This document shows, piece after piece, positions 8,895 to 16,560 of a DNA stretch of 39,697 nucleotides. Both the position numbers and the translations under genes were made by a program. The stretch comes from Stappia sp. (GTDB lineage: Bacteria; Pseudomonadota; Alphaproteobacteria; Rhizobiales; Stappiaceae): contig PBLF01000014.1 in the NCBI GenBank assembly GCA_002722295.1, forward strand, positions 1-39,697, read 5' to 3'. Within the stretch, counting starts at the first letter, position 1, and every line of letters begins with the position of its first letter. The notes beneath the pieces are model-generated. The model searched no databases. It saw only the letters and a program-made list of their open reading frames with translations, and was not told the origin of the DNA.

Positions 8895-9548
8895 ATGAAC
8901 AGCCTACGCCTCAGAAATATACGCGTGCTCCTCCTCAGTGGGACGGTGCTTGCGGCCATGACCACTTTGGTGGCTTACTCGCCAACGCTCTACCGGATGT
9001 TCTGCGACCTGACAGGCTACGGTGGAACCGTGCAGCGCGCTGTTGCGAAGCAGCCGTCCGTGGCAATCACGGACAAAACGGTCAAAGTTCGTTTTGACGC
9101 CAATATTGCGCCAGGTCTGCCCTGGGAGTTTCGCCCGGAGCAACGAAGCGTCGAAACCCGCTTCGGCGAGCCGACAAAGGTCTACTACTACGCCGAGAAC
9201 AAGTCCGACGAGACGATCGTCGCGCGGGCGACGTTCAATGTCACCCCGTACCCAACGGCACCATACTTCTTCAAGATAGAGTGCTTTTGCTTCACGGAAG
9301 AAAAACTCGGACCGGGCGAGAGCGCGAAAATGCCGCTTGTCCTCTACCTGGACGAGCAGATGCTGAAGGACGAGAACGCGAGAATGTTCCGGGAGGTCAC
9401 GCTCTCCTACACCTTCTTCAGGCAAAAGGACCTGTCGACCGAGGAAATCGACGCAGCTCGCGATCTGAAGGCTGGCTCGGAAGCAACTGATGCAAGGCTG
9501 GATGGCGCCAGGTCGGCGGAATTCGAGAACGACGCGCCAAGACGATGA
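8895..9548 (+). CDS. ctaG: Cytochrome c oxidase assembly protein Cox11/CtaG
   Basis: 217 residues. A single N-terminal membrane helix (about 9-30) anchors a periplasmic Cox11 domain. The copper-binding CFCF motif of the family is present within IECFCFTEE (about residue 131), and the domain ends with the usual VTLSYTFF strand. Cox11 delivers Cu(I) to the CuB site of haem-copper oxidases. ATG 8895 is chosen because family similarity and the membrane helix begin there and the promoter lies upstream; the ribosome site is poor. The C-terminal 30 residues beyond the strand are an extension. Its stop overlaps the next start (ATGA). No oxidase subunit gene is in the window. Confidence 0.9.
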   Translation: MNSLRLRNIRVLLLSGTVLAAMTTLVAYSPTLYRMFCDLTGYGGTVQRAVAKQPSVAITDKTVKVRFDANIAPGLPWEFRPEQRSVETRFGEPTKVYYYAENKSDETIVARATFNVTPYPTAPYFFKIECFCFTEEKLGPGESAKMPLVLYLDEQMLKDENARMFREVTLSYTFFRQKDLSTEEIDAARDLKAGSEATDARLDGARSAEFENDAPRR

Positions 9549-10225
9549 ACAGCAGGGGTTTGAGAGTCCTTTCGGGTTTTCTGGCCGCGGTCGCTTTGGT
9601 CCTGGCGGTTGCCCTCGGTGCCGCATACGTAATGCGCGGCACGTCGCAGGGTTTGATGGCTAACCAGCCGAAACAGGAAACCTTTGCCGAGCCGGGTTCT
9701 GTCCCCATAGGCGGAAAGTTTTCGCTCGTCGATCACACGGGTGAGACCGTCACCAACGACGACTTCGCTGGAAAGCTGCGCCTTGTCTTCTTTGGCTTCA
9801 CGAACTGTCCCGACATATGTCCGACGACGCTGGCCGAAATCGCTCGCACGATCGAACTGTTGATGGACGATGCCGATGCCGTGGAATATCTGTTCGTGAG
9901 CCTCGATCCGGAGCGCGACACGCCGGCGGTCATGGCAGAATATGTGAAGGCATTCGATGAACGAATTACCGGCCTGACCGGGACGGTTGATCAGGTCGAC
10001 GCCATGGCGGGCACATATCGGGTGGCGTATGAGAAGGTCGGAATGGACGGCGAAGCCTATCAGGGCAGTGGCGATTACCTCGTGAGTCATCAAGGCAACA
10101 CATATCTGATGTCGAGATCCGGCGAGTATCTCACGCATTTCAGCTACGGCACCGCTCCGGAGGAGATGGCCGAGACCCTCCGCGAGGCCATCGCCAGATT
10201 CGGCGGTGCGGGTGGGGAGATATGA
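9545..10225 (+). CDS. SCO1/SenC/PrrC-family copper/thiol protein (first copy)
   Basis: 226 residues. N-terminal membrane anchor (about 9-30), then a thioredoxin-fold SCO domain. The metal/redox site CPDICP gives Cys88 and Cys92, and the distal His is seen in VSHQGNTYLM (about 182). SCO proteins reduce or metallate the CuA centre of cytochrome oxidase. The start overlaps the cox11 stop and the end overlaps the next gene, each as ATGA, showing translational coupling in the operon. A paralogue lies at 21336-21932. Confidence 0.92.
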   Translation: MNSRGLRVLSGFLAAVALVLAVALGAAYVMRGTSQGLMANQPKQETFAEPGSVPIGGKFSLVDHTGETVTNDDFAGKLRLVFFGFTNCPDICPTTLAEIARTIELLMDDADAVEYLFVSLDPERDTPAVMAEYVKAFDERITGLTGTVDQVDAMAGTYRVAYEKVGMDGEAYQGSGDYLVSHQGNTYLMSRSGEYLTHFSYGTAPEEMAETLREAIARFGGAGGEI

Positions 10226-10689
10226 CCGTGCGCGCGTGTCTTATCGGGTTGCTGAGCCTATTTGTGCTTGCGTTCGCGATTCCGGCCTGGGGGCAGGATG
10301 GAGCCACCATCTCCGTCCAGCAGCCGTGGGCGCGCGCCTCCATCCTCGCCTCGCGACCTGCCGCTGCCTACGTGACCATCCTGAACAAGGATGATCGCCC
10401 CGCCACTCTCGTTGCGCTGGAGACTTCCGTCGCGGGCCGTGCGGAGGTTCACTGCACGGTCAAGCAAGGCGATGCCATGAAGATGGTGCCGGTGGGACCA
10501 ATCGAGGTGCCTGCCGGCGGGAGCGTTCGCATGCAGCCGGGTAGGCTGCATGTGATGCTCATGGATCTGGAGCGGCCGATTGAGGTGGGACAGACATTCA
10601 CGCTTACGCTGCATTTCGCAAATGCATCTCCAATCGCGGTTTCTGTGCCGGTTTTGGAGCCAGGCGCCAGAGGACCGGAGGACGATTAG
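10222..10689 (+). CDS. Periplasmic copper chaperone PCu(A)C (canonical motif)
   Basis: 155 residues with a signal peptide ending near residue 24 (AWG|Q). The PCu(A)C cupredoxin-like domain carries the Cu(I) ligand set: His77, Met86/Met88, His110 and Met112, the H-Mx10-M...HxM pattern of the family. These proteins hand Cu(I) to SCO or directly to CuA. The gene overlaps the SCO stop (ATGA), consistent with joint production of donor and acceptor. Confidence 0.9.
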   Translation: MTVRACLIGLLSLFVLAFAIPAWGQDGATISVQQPWARASILASRPAAAYVTILNKDDRPATLVALETSVAGRAEVHCTVKQGDAMKMVPVGPIEVPAGGSVRMQPGRLHVMLMDLERPIEVGQTFTLTLHFANASPIAVSVPVLEPGARGPEDD

Positions 10690-11190
10690 GTGACGGCGAT
10701 GGAATTTTGGCACGCGGTGGCCCGCAAAGGCGGAGAGCGGTTTAAAAAGGCGGTCCCGGGGCTGGCGGCGGGTCTTGTCTTAGTGCTCCTGCAGACGCCC
10801 TCCGAAACGCTGGCGCATAGTTACAAGCTCGACGATATCGCGGTCGGTCATGTCTGGGCATCCCCACCCGAGGAGGGTGCCGGGGGTATCGCGGTGTACG
10901 GCCCGCTCCTCAATCGTGGCGGCAAGAGCGCGCGGCTCGTCGGAGCCTCGAGCCCACTGGCTGAGGATGTTGGTTTTCGCATTTCAAAGGACGGTGAGGT
11001 AAACTGGCTCGAATTCATCGAGTTGCGTCCAAACAAGCCCGTGTCACTTGCCGCGTGGCGAGAACACATCTGGTTGTCCGGAATGCGCGACACTGTCGAG
11101 CAAGGCGACAGCTTCGAGGTGATCCTGGATTTCGGGGGTGAAGGTAAGCTGCCGATCAAAGTTATCGTTGAAGACGAGGGTGGACATTAG
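10690..11190 (+). CDS. PCu(A)C-like periplasmic protein with altered metal motif
   Basis: 166 residues. A long N-terminus (about 1-43) contains a signal segment, followed by a mature start AHSYKLDDIAVGHVWASPP typical of the PCu(A)C fold. The first His of the copper motif is replaced (DVGFRIS where E-V/I-H is expected) and HxM is replaced by HIW. Only part of the ligand set remains, so copper binding as in PCu(A)C is doubtful. GTG 10690 has GGAGG about 7 nt upstream, better than the internal ATG at 10699. It starts directly after the previous stop, so it is the last gene of the cox11 operon and is convergent with the monooxygenase gene. Confidence 0.75.
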   Translation: MTAMEFWHAVARKGGERFKKAVPGLAAGLVLVLLQTPSETLAHSYKLDDIAVGHVWASPPEEGAGGIAVYGPLLNRGGKSARLVGASSPLAEDVGFRISKDGEVNWLEFIELRPNKPVSLAAWREHIWLSGMRDTVEQGDSFEVILDFGGEGKLPIKVIVEDEGGH

Positions 11191-11235
11191 CGCGAGGTTT
11201 TCACGCATATCCGCGGTCGACGGGAAGTCTGGCTA

Positions 11236-12291
11236 CTATATCCGTTCGGAAATCAGTTTCACGATGGCGCCAGCATCGCGACCGGCGCCCATGATGAGGG
11301 CCGAGGCGCGATTGCGCTGCCATGGTCTGCCGACGAAGAACAAGTTCGGGACCGGCGAAACGCCGTTCGTGTGGGCGAAAGAGCCGTCCGGGTTCTTGGC
11401 GGCCGAAATCTGCACCCAGTCGCTATCATCGCGGTAGCCTACGGCCCAGATGACGGAGCCAATTTCAGCCTCGCCGCCGTCAGAAAACTTCGCGTTCGTT
11501 CCCGCAGCTTCCGTGAGACGGGGCATCAGTCGAACGCCCTTGCGAGCGAGGCTGTCGAGGTTGCGGTCGCGATCGGGAAACGGATCGGTCCGCCGCATCA
11601 GCCGTCCGATAGCCGAGTCCGCTGGCGCACGCATGAGGCCGGACCAATGGAGCCACCACCAGATGCTCTTTCCCAGAAAGCGCTCCGGGAACAGTTTGCG
11701 CGGCTTCCCTGCCGCAAGCAAGGTTGGGCGTTTGGAGGCAAGCTCGGCGGCAATGTCGCGCCCGCTTGCGCCGTCACCAACGATCAGTACCACCCCGTCG
11801 GGCACTGAGGCCGGATCGCGATAGGTCTCGGCAGTCAACTGCGTCACCGCAGGCCCGAAGCCTGCGGCGAGTTTCGGGACGAGAGGGATCTGAAATCCGC
11901 CCGTCGCGATGACGACATGCGTGGCCGCCAAAATCTCGCCACTCTCCAATGTGGCCTCGAATTCCCCGCCGGGCGGCCGCTGCAGCCTGACGACGCGTGA
12001 ATTCAGCTGCAACGGCAGATAGAACAGACCCGCATACGCTTCAAGGTAGTCGGCGAACTCGCCGCGGGTCGGATAGAGTTCGCGGTTGCCTGGAATAGCC
12101 GCTCCCGGCAGCGCGCTAAACTGGCGCGGCGTGAACAGCGTCAGCGACGCATATCTCCTGCGCCAGCTGTCTCCGACGCGGTCGTTGCTGTCGACGATAA
12201 CGAACGGAATGCCTGCCCTGCGCAAGTGGTAGCCAGCAGCGAGCCCGGCCTGACCGGCACCTACAACCAGCACGAAAGGAGGCTTTGTCAA
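11236..12291 (-). CDS. Flavin-containing monooxygenase-like FAD/NAD(P)H oxidoreductase (CzcO-type)
   Basis: 351 residues. The first nucleotide-binding site GAGQAGLAAGYHL lies at the N-terminus and a second, GDGASGRDIA, near residue 180. The C-terminal IWAVGYRDD is the ATG-like motif of class B flavoprotein monooxygenases. Members are annotated CzcO when next to metal transport genes; the reaction is not known. The frame is open further upstream into the transpeptidase gene, but the best start is TTG 12291, overlapping that gene's TGA as TTGA. It is the last gene of the dsbA operon. Confidence 0.82.
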   Translation of the reverse strand: MTKPPFVLVVGAGQAGLAAGYHLRRAGIPFVIVDSNDRVGDSWRRRYASLTLFTPRQFSALPGAAIPGNRELYPTRGEFADYLEAYAGLFYLPLQLNSRVVRLQRPPGGEFEATLESGEILAATHVVIATGGFQIPLVPKLAAGFGPAVTQLTAETYRDPASVPDGVVLIVGDGASGRDIAAELASKRPTLLAAGKPRKLFPERFLGKSIWWWLHWSGLMRAPADSAIGRLMRRTDPFPDRDRNLDSLARKGVRLMPRLTEAAGTNAKFSDGGEAEIGSVIWAVGYRDDSDWVQISAAKNPDGSFAHTNGVSPVPNLFFVGRPWQRNRASALIMGAGRDAGAIVKLISERI

Positions 12292-12848
12292 TCGACAACA
12301 ACCTTTGCTCCAACCGGGACGCGCTCGAACAGGTCTTCGACATGTTCGTTCACCATTCGGAAACACCCGTTTGACACGGCTTTACCGATCGACGACGGTT
12401 CGGTCGTGCCATGGATGCGGTACAAAGTGTCCTGGCCGTCGCGATAGAGGTACAGTGCACGTGAGCCGAGCGGATTGTTCGGGCCGCCCGGTACACCATC
12501 CGCAAATCGCGCATATTTTCCGGGATTGCGTCTGATCATGTTGTCGGTCGGACGCCAACTGGGCCACTTCGCCTTGCGGCCGATCTCGGCAGTGCCGGAA
12601 AAGGCGAGACCCGCCCGGCCAACCCCTATCCCGTAGCGTCGAGCGATATTCTTCGACTCGATCAGATAGAGGAAGCGGTTCGCCGTGTCGACGACGATCG
12701 TGCCGACAGGATATTCCCGTGCGAAATCGACCTCTTGTGGCAGGAATTGAGGGTCAAGCGCAGTCCCTTTTTCCGGATGGGCCGCCGCGCCCTGCACGGC
12801 GGCGAACAGCGCGAAAGAGGTGAGCAGGAATTGCCTTCGATTGAGCAT
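12288..12848 (-). CDS. L,D-transpeptidase (YkuD/ErfK), Tat-type signal
   Basis: 186 residues. The signal NRRQFLLTSF has the twin-arginine pattern, with cleavage near AAA|H. The YkuD domain shows His146 in the HGTTEP motif and the catalytic Cys162 in SNGCFRM. Such enzymes form 3-3 cross-links in peptidoglycan or attach proteins to it. The ribosome site is GGGGGGA, 5-6 nt before the ATG. It lies 32 bp after the PPIase gene and overlaps the monooxygenase start, so it belongs to the dsbA operon. Confidence 0.88.
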   Translation of the reverse strand: MLNRRQFLLTSFALFAAVQGAAAHPEKGTALDPQFLPQEVDFAREYPVGTIVVDTANRFLYLIESKNIARRYGIGVGRAGLAFSGTAEIGRKAKWPSWRPTDNMIRRNPGKYARFADGVPGGPNNPLGSRALYLYRDGQDTLYRIHGTTEPSSIGKAVSNGCFRMVNEHVEDLFERVPVGAKVVVD

Positions 12849-12880
12849 GATGTCCCCCCGGAACCGCCAATGAAATGTGG

Positions 12881-13765
12881 TTAGTGGTCGTGACCGTCGT
12901 CTGCGGCTGGCGGCGTCACGTCTGGCACCAGCTTTTCGACTTCGGCTTCTGCCCGAAGCTCCCCGATGATGCGCTGCTGCTCCGCCGCCTGAAGCGATTG
13001 ACGAATCTGACGTGCGACGGTTTCGAACTCCGGCGCCGGCTGCTGCCGCCTCTCTTCCACCTTCAGCACATGGTAGCCGAAGGAACTGCGGACCGGCTCG
13101 GCAGTGTATTCATCGACCTGCAGTTTCGCGGCGGCGGCGTCGATCTCCGGAAGCGACTGGCCGGCCGCGACGAAACCCAGATCACCCCCTTTAGGCTTCG
13201 AGACCGTGTCCCCGGATCGTTCGCGCGCGAGAACGGCGAAGTCCTCACCGGTGTTCAGCGCCTCGATGACCGCGGCCGCAGCCTCTTTGGAATCCAGCAG
13301 GATGTGCCGAATCCGGGTTTCTTCAACCCGTGGCATGCGCGCGATTTGCGCCTCGTAGGCGGTCCTCACCGCCTCTTCCGTTACAGATGCGGAAATCTGC
13401 TCGCTGATGAAGGCGGAACGCAGCGTCTGCTCTTCGAGGAAGGCCATTTTCCGCTTGAAGGACTCTTCGCCGGCAATTCCCCGTTCTCGCGCTTCGTTTG
13501 CGACGATGCGCAGGTCTATCAGTGCATCGACGAGAACCGAGCGCCTTGCATCATCGGGCATGGAGCCCAATTGTTGCGCGTACATCTCTTCGGCAACCGC
13601 CAGCTCCGACGCTGTGATGTCCTGGCCGTCGACACGCGCCACAATCTCCTCCTGCTGAGCAAGGATGGCGGGGCTGGCCATCATGGCCGCAGCGAATACG
13701 ATTGTTGCAGCAATCATGCAGCGCGATGCGGAGCCGAATCCGGAAATGATCGTCATCTCATGCAT
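12881..13765 (-). CDS. Periplasmic parvulin-type peptidyl-prolyl isomerase (SurA/PrsA-like)
   Basis: 294 residues. Signal segment at about 15-36 ending near LAQ. An N-terminal helical region (VDGQDITASELAVAEE) as in SurA/NifM chaperones precedes the rotamase domain: RIRHILLDSKEAA, GGDLGFVAAGQ and SSFGYHVLKVEE, about residues 150-255. The C-terminus ends in Asp/His (DDGHDH), which could bind metal. It would assist folding of exported proteins. AAGGAG lies 7 nt before ATG 13765; an in-frame ATG at 13756 is the alternative. It follows the DsbA-like gene by 11 bp. Confidence 0.88.
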   Translation of the reverse strand: MHEMTIISGFGSASRCMIAATIVFAAAMMASPAILAQQEEIVARVDGQDITASELAVAEEMYAQQLGSMPDDARRSVLVDALIDLRIVANEARERGIAGEESFKRKMAFLEEQTLRSAFISEQISASVTEEAVRTAYEAQIARMPRVEETRIRHILLDSKEAAAAVIEALNTGEDFAVLARERSGDTVSKPKGGDLGFVAAGQSLPEIDAAAAKLQVDEYTAEPVRSSFGYHVLKVEERRQQPAPEFETVARQIRQSLQAAEQQRIIGELRAEAEVEKLVPDVTPPAADDGHDH

Positions 13766-13776
13766 TTGTCCGCTCC

Positions 13777-14403
13777 TTATTCGGCAACCAAGAGAGGGTC
13801 GATGATTTCGCTGAATCGCTCGAGGCTGAGCACGCCCTTGTACATTTCGCCGTTGACGAAGAAGGTCGGTGTCGAGTCGACGCCGTACGACTTGCCCGTG
13901 TCAGCGATAGCCGTGATCTTGTCCAGCAGGTCTTGATCCTGGAGACAGGCTTCAACCTGCTCACCCTCCATGCCCGTCATGCCCATGATCGACTTCAGAG
14001 CCGAGGTCGCGTCGGAAACCCGGGCCCAACGGTCCTGCGAGCGATAGAGCAGGTCGAGCGTCGGGTACCATTTGTCCTCGCCGGCGCACCGTGCCAGCAT
14101 GAAACCGGCCGAGGCGCGCGGGTCGAACGGGAACTCACGTATGATGAAACGGACCTTGCCTGTATCGACGTACTTGGCCTTGAAATCGGGCCAGACGGTT
14201 ATATGGAAGTTGCGGCAATGACCGCATGTCAGCGACGCATATTCAATGACGGTCACGGGCGAGTCCGCATCTCCAAAACTCTTCTCTGGAAGCGGACCGG
14301 GCGCAAGCAATTGCTGCTGCGTGGGCTGAGCGAATAGCGGAAGCGGACATATGCCGGCGACGGCAAATATGGACACCCCTGCAAGAAAATGACGGCGTTT
14401 CAT
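13777..14403 (-). CDS. DsbA-family periplasmic thiol oxidoreductase
   Basis: 208 residues. The signal KRRHFLAGVS is Tat-like. The thioredoxin fold with helical insertion has active-site CGHC (Cys60, Cys63) and the cis-Pro loop STPTFFVNG near residue 180. The family introduces or isomerises disulfides, or in some members secures metal transfer to cysteine sites. No DsbB partner is in the window. It is the first gene of a leftward operon with a perfect MerR-type operator 26-56 bp upstream. Confidence 0.9.
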   Translation of the reverse strand: MKRRHFLAGVSIFAVAGICPLPLFAQPTQQQLLAPGPLPEKSFGDADSPVTVIEYASLTCGHCRNFHITVWPDFKAKYVDTGKVRFIIREFPFDPRASAGFMLARCAGEDKWYPTLDLLYRSQDRWARVSDATSALKSIMGMTGMEGEQVEACLQDQDLLDKITAIADTGKSYGVDSTPTFFVNGEMYKGVLSLERFSEIIDPLLVAE

Positions 14404-14428
14404 GGCTTCTCCAATAACTGCTCAGCGG

Positions 14429-14459
14429 ACGGTAGGACCTCTAGCTGCTAGAGGTGCAA
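14429..14459 (-). promoter_or_regulatory. MerR-type promoter/operator D (dsbA operon), perfect dyad
   Basis: Read on the minus strand: TTGCAC (14454-14459), 19-bp spacer, TACCGT (14429-14434). The operator ACCTCTAGCTGCTAGAGGT (14437-14455) is a perfect 9-1-9 inverted repeat and the best model of the consensus. It would drive dsbA, the PPIase, the transpeptidase and the monooxygenase. Confidence 0.83.
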
Positions 14460-14472
14460 GACCGTTTTTCGT

Positions 14473-15201
14473 CTAGACGCTCGTGAGGGCACCGCTGCGC
14501 ACGATAATCGGGGACGGGGTTGGGACACGCTTGTAGAGGTCTATGATGTCCTGGTTCATCAGTCGCACGCAGCCACTCGACACCGCTTTCCCGATCGTCC
14601 AGTATTCGGGCGTGCCGTGGAGGCGGTAGAGCGTGTCTTCGCCGTCCTGGAAAATATAGAGCGCGCGCGCGCCGAGCGGGTTGTTGAGCCCCGGCGCCAT
14701 TCCGCCATTCTCCGCGCTGTATTTCTCCAGTTCCGGCTGCCGCGCTATCATCTCGGCCGGCGGCGTCCATGTCGGCCATTCCTGCTTCCATTGAATCACG
14801 CCGCGACCCGACCATTCGAACCCGGCACGACCCAGGCCAACGCCATAGCGCATGGCCTTACCTCGGGGCTGGATCAGGTAAAGATAGAAGCGTCGCGTAT
14901 CGACAACGATAGTACCCGGCCGTTCGCCCGTGGGGTCATCGACGAGCTGGCGGTAAAATCGCCTGTTGACCTTCGAAATATCGACCGCGGGTATCGGAAA
15001 CCTCTCGTCCGGCATTGCCGCATACATTGAAACATAGGATCGGTCCGGCTGTGGCTTCGGCTCGGCCGTTTTCTCGCTGTTCGTTGTCGTACAGCCTGAA
15101 ACGACGAATGCACCTGCGGTACTTGTCATACCGGCGAGGAAGGCGCGCCGCTTCGGGTCGAAGTGGATGTCTTTGCTGCTTTTCACGATTTTTCTGCTCA
15201 C
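14473..15201 (-). CDS. L,D-transpeptidase lipoprotein (YkuD), Tat-type signal
   Basis: 242 residues. The N-terminus has KRRAFLAG (twin-arginine) and a lipobox VVSGC (Cys37), so it is likely a Tat-exported lipoprotein. The YkuD domain has His195 in LHGTPEY and Cys211 in SSGCVRL. It is the closest paralogue of the enzyme at 12288 and shares the same spacing between motifs. The start is a GTG at 15201 with no strong ribosome site; a downstream GTG is possible. The dsbA promoter lies just beyond its stop, so this gene is upstream of, not inside, that operon unit. Confidence 0.85.
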   Translation of the reverse strand: MSRKIVKSSKDIHFDPKRRAFLAGMTSTAGAFVVSGCTTTNSEKTAEPKPQPDRSYVSMYAAMPDERFPIPAVDISKVNRRFYRQLVDDPTGERPGTIVVDTRRFYLYLIQPRGKAMRYGVGLGRAGFEWSGRGVIQWKQEWPTWTPPAEMIARQPELEKYSAENGGMAPGLNNPLGARALYIFQDGEDTLYRLHGTPEYWTIGKAVSSGCVRLMNQDIIDLYKRVPTPSPIIVRSGALTSV

Positions 15202-15333
15202 GATGCACTGCGGCTTGCCGCAAGCGGGAACTGTTATCCCGGATGATGACCAGCCTGCGGCGCTCCGGAGGGCCGCGAGGCGGGACGTTCGTGTAATCTG
15301 GGCAAGTATAGGCCTCGCCCGCCGCTTTCGCGT

Positions 15334-15684
15334 TTATTGCGGCGGCGGGAGGGAAACCTCGAAGGGAACGGGCGCGGCAGAGGGTGATCCGGAGTGCGCG
15401 CGCAGGCTGCTGACCGCGCGAGATGGGGGCTCAAGAGCTTGTACCAACCACACACAATGATCCGGACATGTCGAAAGCCGCGGGAGATCTGCATCCGGCG
15501 CAACATTCTTTTGCTGCTGCCAAATTCCGGAGTTGCCTGCTGTACCGCCATTTTCGGAGACAAACGTCGCTTTCCGGCTCGTCTCGCCCGTTTCGACAGT
15601 TAACCCCGCGGCCATGACCGGTGCGGCCGCCGCGTGAATGAGCACGAACAGAACGAACAGGATAGTGGACAGCACCCGGAGCAT
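15334..15684 (-). CDS. Small exported protein of unknown function
   Basis: 116 residues if started at ATG 15684; a TTG 39 nt further upstream is possible. The first 26 residues form a signal or membrane segment (LSTILFVLFVLIHAAAA) ending AMAAG-like. The mature part contains a CPDHC motif and ends in a Pro-rich tail (LPPPQ). Two close Cys with an Asp-His pair suggest possible metal contact, by inference only. Not recognised as a named family. Confidence 0.45.
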   Translation of the reverse strand: MLRVLSTILFVLFVLIHAAAAPVMAAGLTVETGETSRKATFVSENGGTAGNSGIWQQQKNVAPDADLPRLSTCPDHCVWLVQALEPPSRAVSSLRAHSGSPSAAPVPFEVSLPPPQ

Positions 15685-15756
15685 GTCTCCAATTAGAGCA
15701 ACGGGATAATTAAGAAAAGCCAAATCAATGTGAGATTTGGTGGCCGAGCCGGAAAT

Positions 15757-16548
15757 ATGGGGTTGAACCTCCAGCGGGATGAGCTTTTACACGAACCTGA
15801 AATACAGACCGGAGATCACTCCTTGGCAGGGACGCAACGCCTCATTGCTGTCGACATCGTTCGTGGCCTCGCGATTGCGGGCGTGGTCCTGTTCCATCTC
15901 GTCTGGGATGTGGAGTTCACCGGCATCATCTCAGGTGTCGCGCAGCATCCCGCTTGGCTGATGTTCGGTCGCAGTCTGGCCGGCACCTTCATGATCCTCG
16001 TCGGCGTCAGCCTCGTTCTTGCACATCGAACGCAAATCAGATGGTCGCCATTCATGCGGCGTCTGAGTATCATCGCCCTCGCAGCAGCGGCCGTCACCAT
16101 AATGACGTACCTCGTGTTCCCGGCCAGCTTCGTCTATTTCGGTATCCTTCATGCAATCGCAGCAGCGACGCTGATAGGGGCCCTGTTCATTAGCGCTCCC
16201 GCGTCACTGTGTTTGGCGGCCGGGACTGCAATTTTTGCGCTTCCGTTTGTCTACGAGTCGACAGCTTTCGACACCAGACTGATGGCCTGGATCGGCTTTT
16301 TTACCGAGCCCCCGCCGAGCAATGATTTCGTGCCGATATTCCCATGGGTCGGCCTCACGCTTTTTGGCATGGCGGCGACGAAATGGCTTCTGACCGTTGA
16401 TCTGGAAGGATATCTGTCGAGATCGGCGCCGCAGGGTCGGACCGCACGATTCCTGGTGTGGTGCGGGCGCAGAAGTCTGGTGATCTATCTCGTGCACCAG
16501 CCCGTTCTGCTGGCTGTCATCGTACCGGTTTCCAAGCTACTGATTTGA
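15757..16548 (+). CDS. DUF1624 / HGSNAT-like membrane acyltransferase
   Basis: 263 residues with six or more hydrophobic segments. The signature RLIAVDIVRGLAIAGVVLFHLVWD is that of the DUF1624 (heparan-alpha-glucosaminide N-acetyltransferase catalytic) family, with the presumed His in FHLVWD. Later FGILHAIA and GRRSLVIYLVHQPVL agree with acyltransferase-3-like fold. Bacterial members are thought to move acyl groups across the membrane; the substrate here is unknown. ATG 15757 is preferred, GTG 15730 being the alternative. It is oriented against its neighbours. Confidence 0.8.
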   Translation: MGLNLQRDELLHEPEIQTGDHSLAGTQRLIAVDIVRGLAIAGVVLFHLVWDVEFTGIISGVAQHPAWLMFGRSLAGTFMILVGVSLVLAHRTQIRWSPFMRRLSIIALAAAAVTIMTYLVFPASFVYFGILHAIAAATLIGALFISAPASLCLAAGTAIFALPFVYESTAFDTRLMAWIGFFTEPPPSNDFVPIFPWVGLTLFGMAATKWLLTVDLEGYLSRSAPQGRTARFLVWCGRRSLVIYLVHQPVLLAVIVPVSKLLI

Positions 16549-16560
16549 ACCGGGGGACGT

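Noticed and set aside
12875..13936. Long plus-strand frame opposite the PPIase and DsbA-like genes
   Set aside because: It is the complement of two genes with signal peptides and active-site motifs; no ribosome site.
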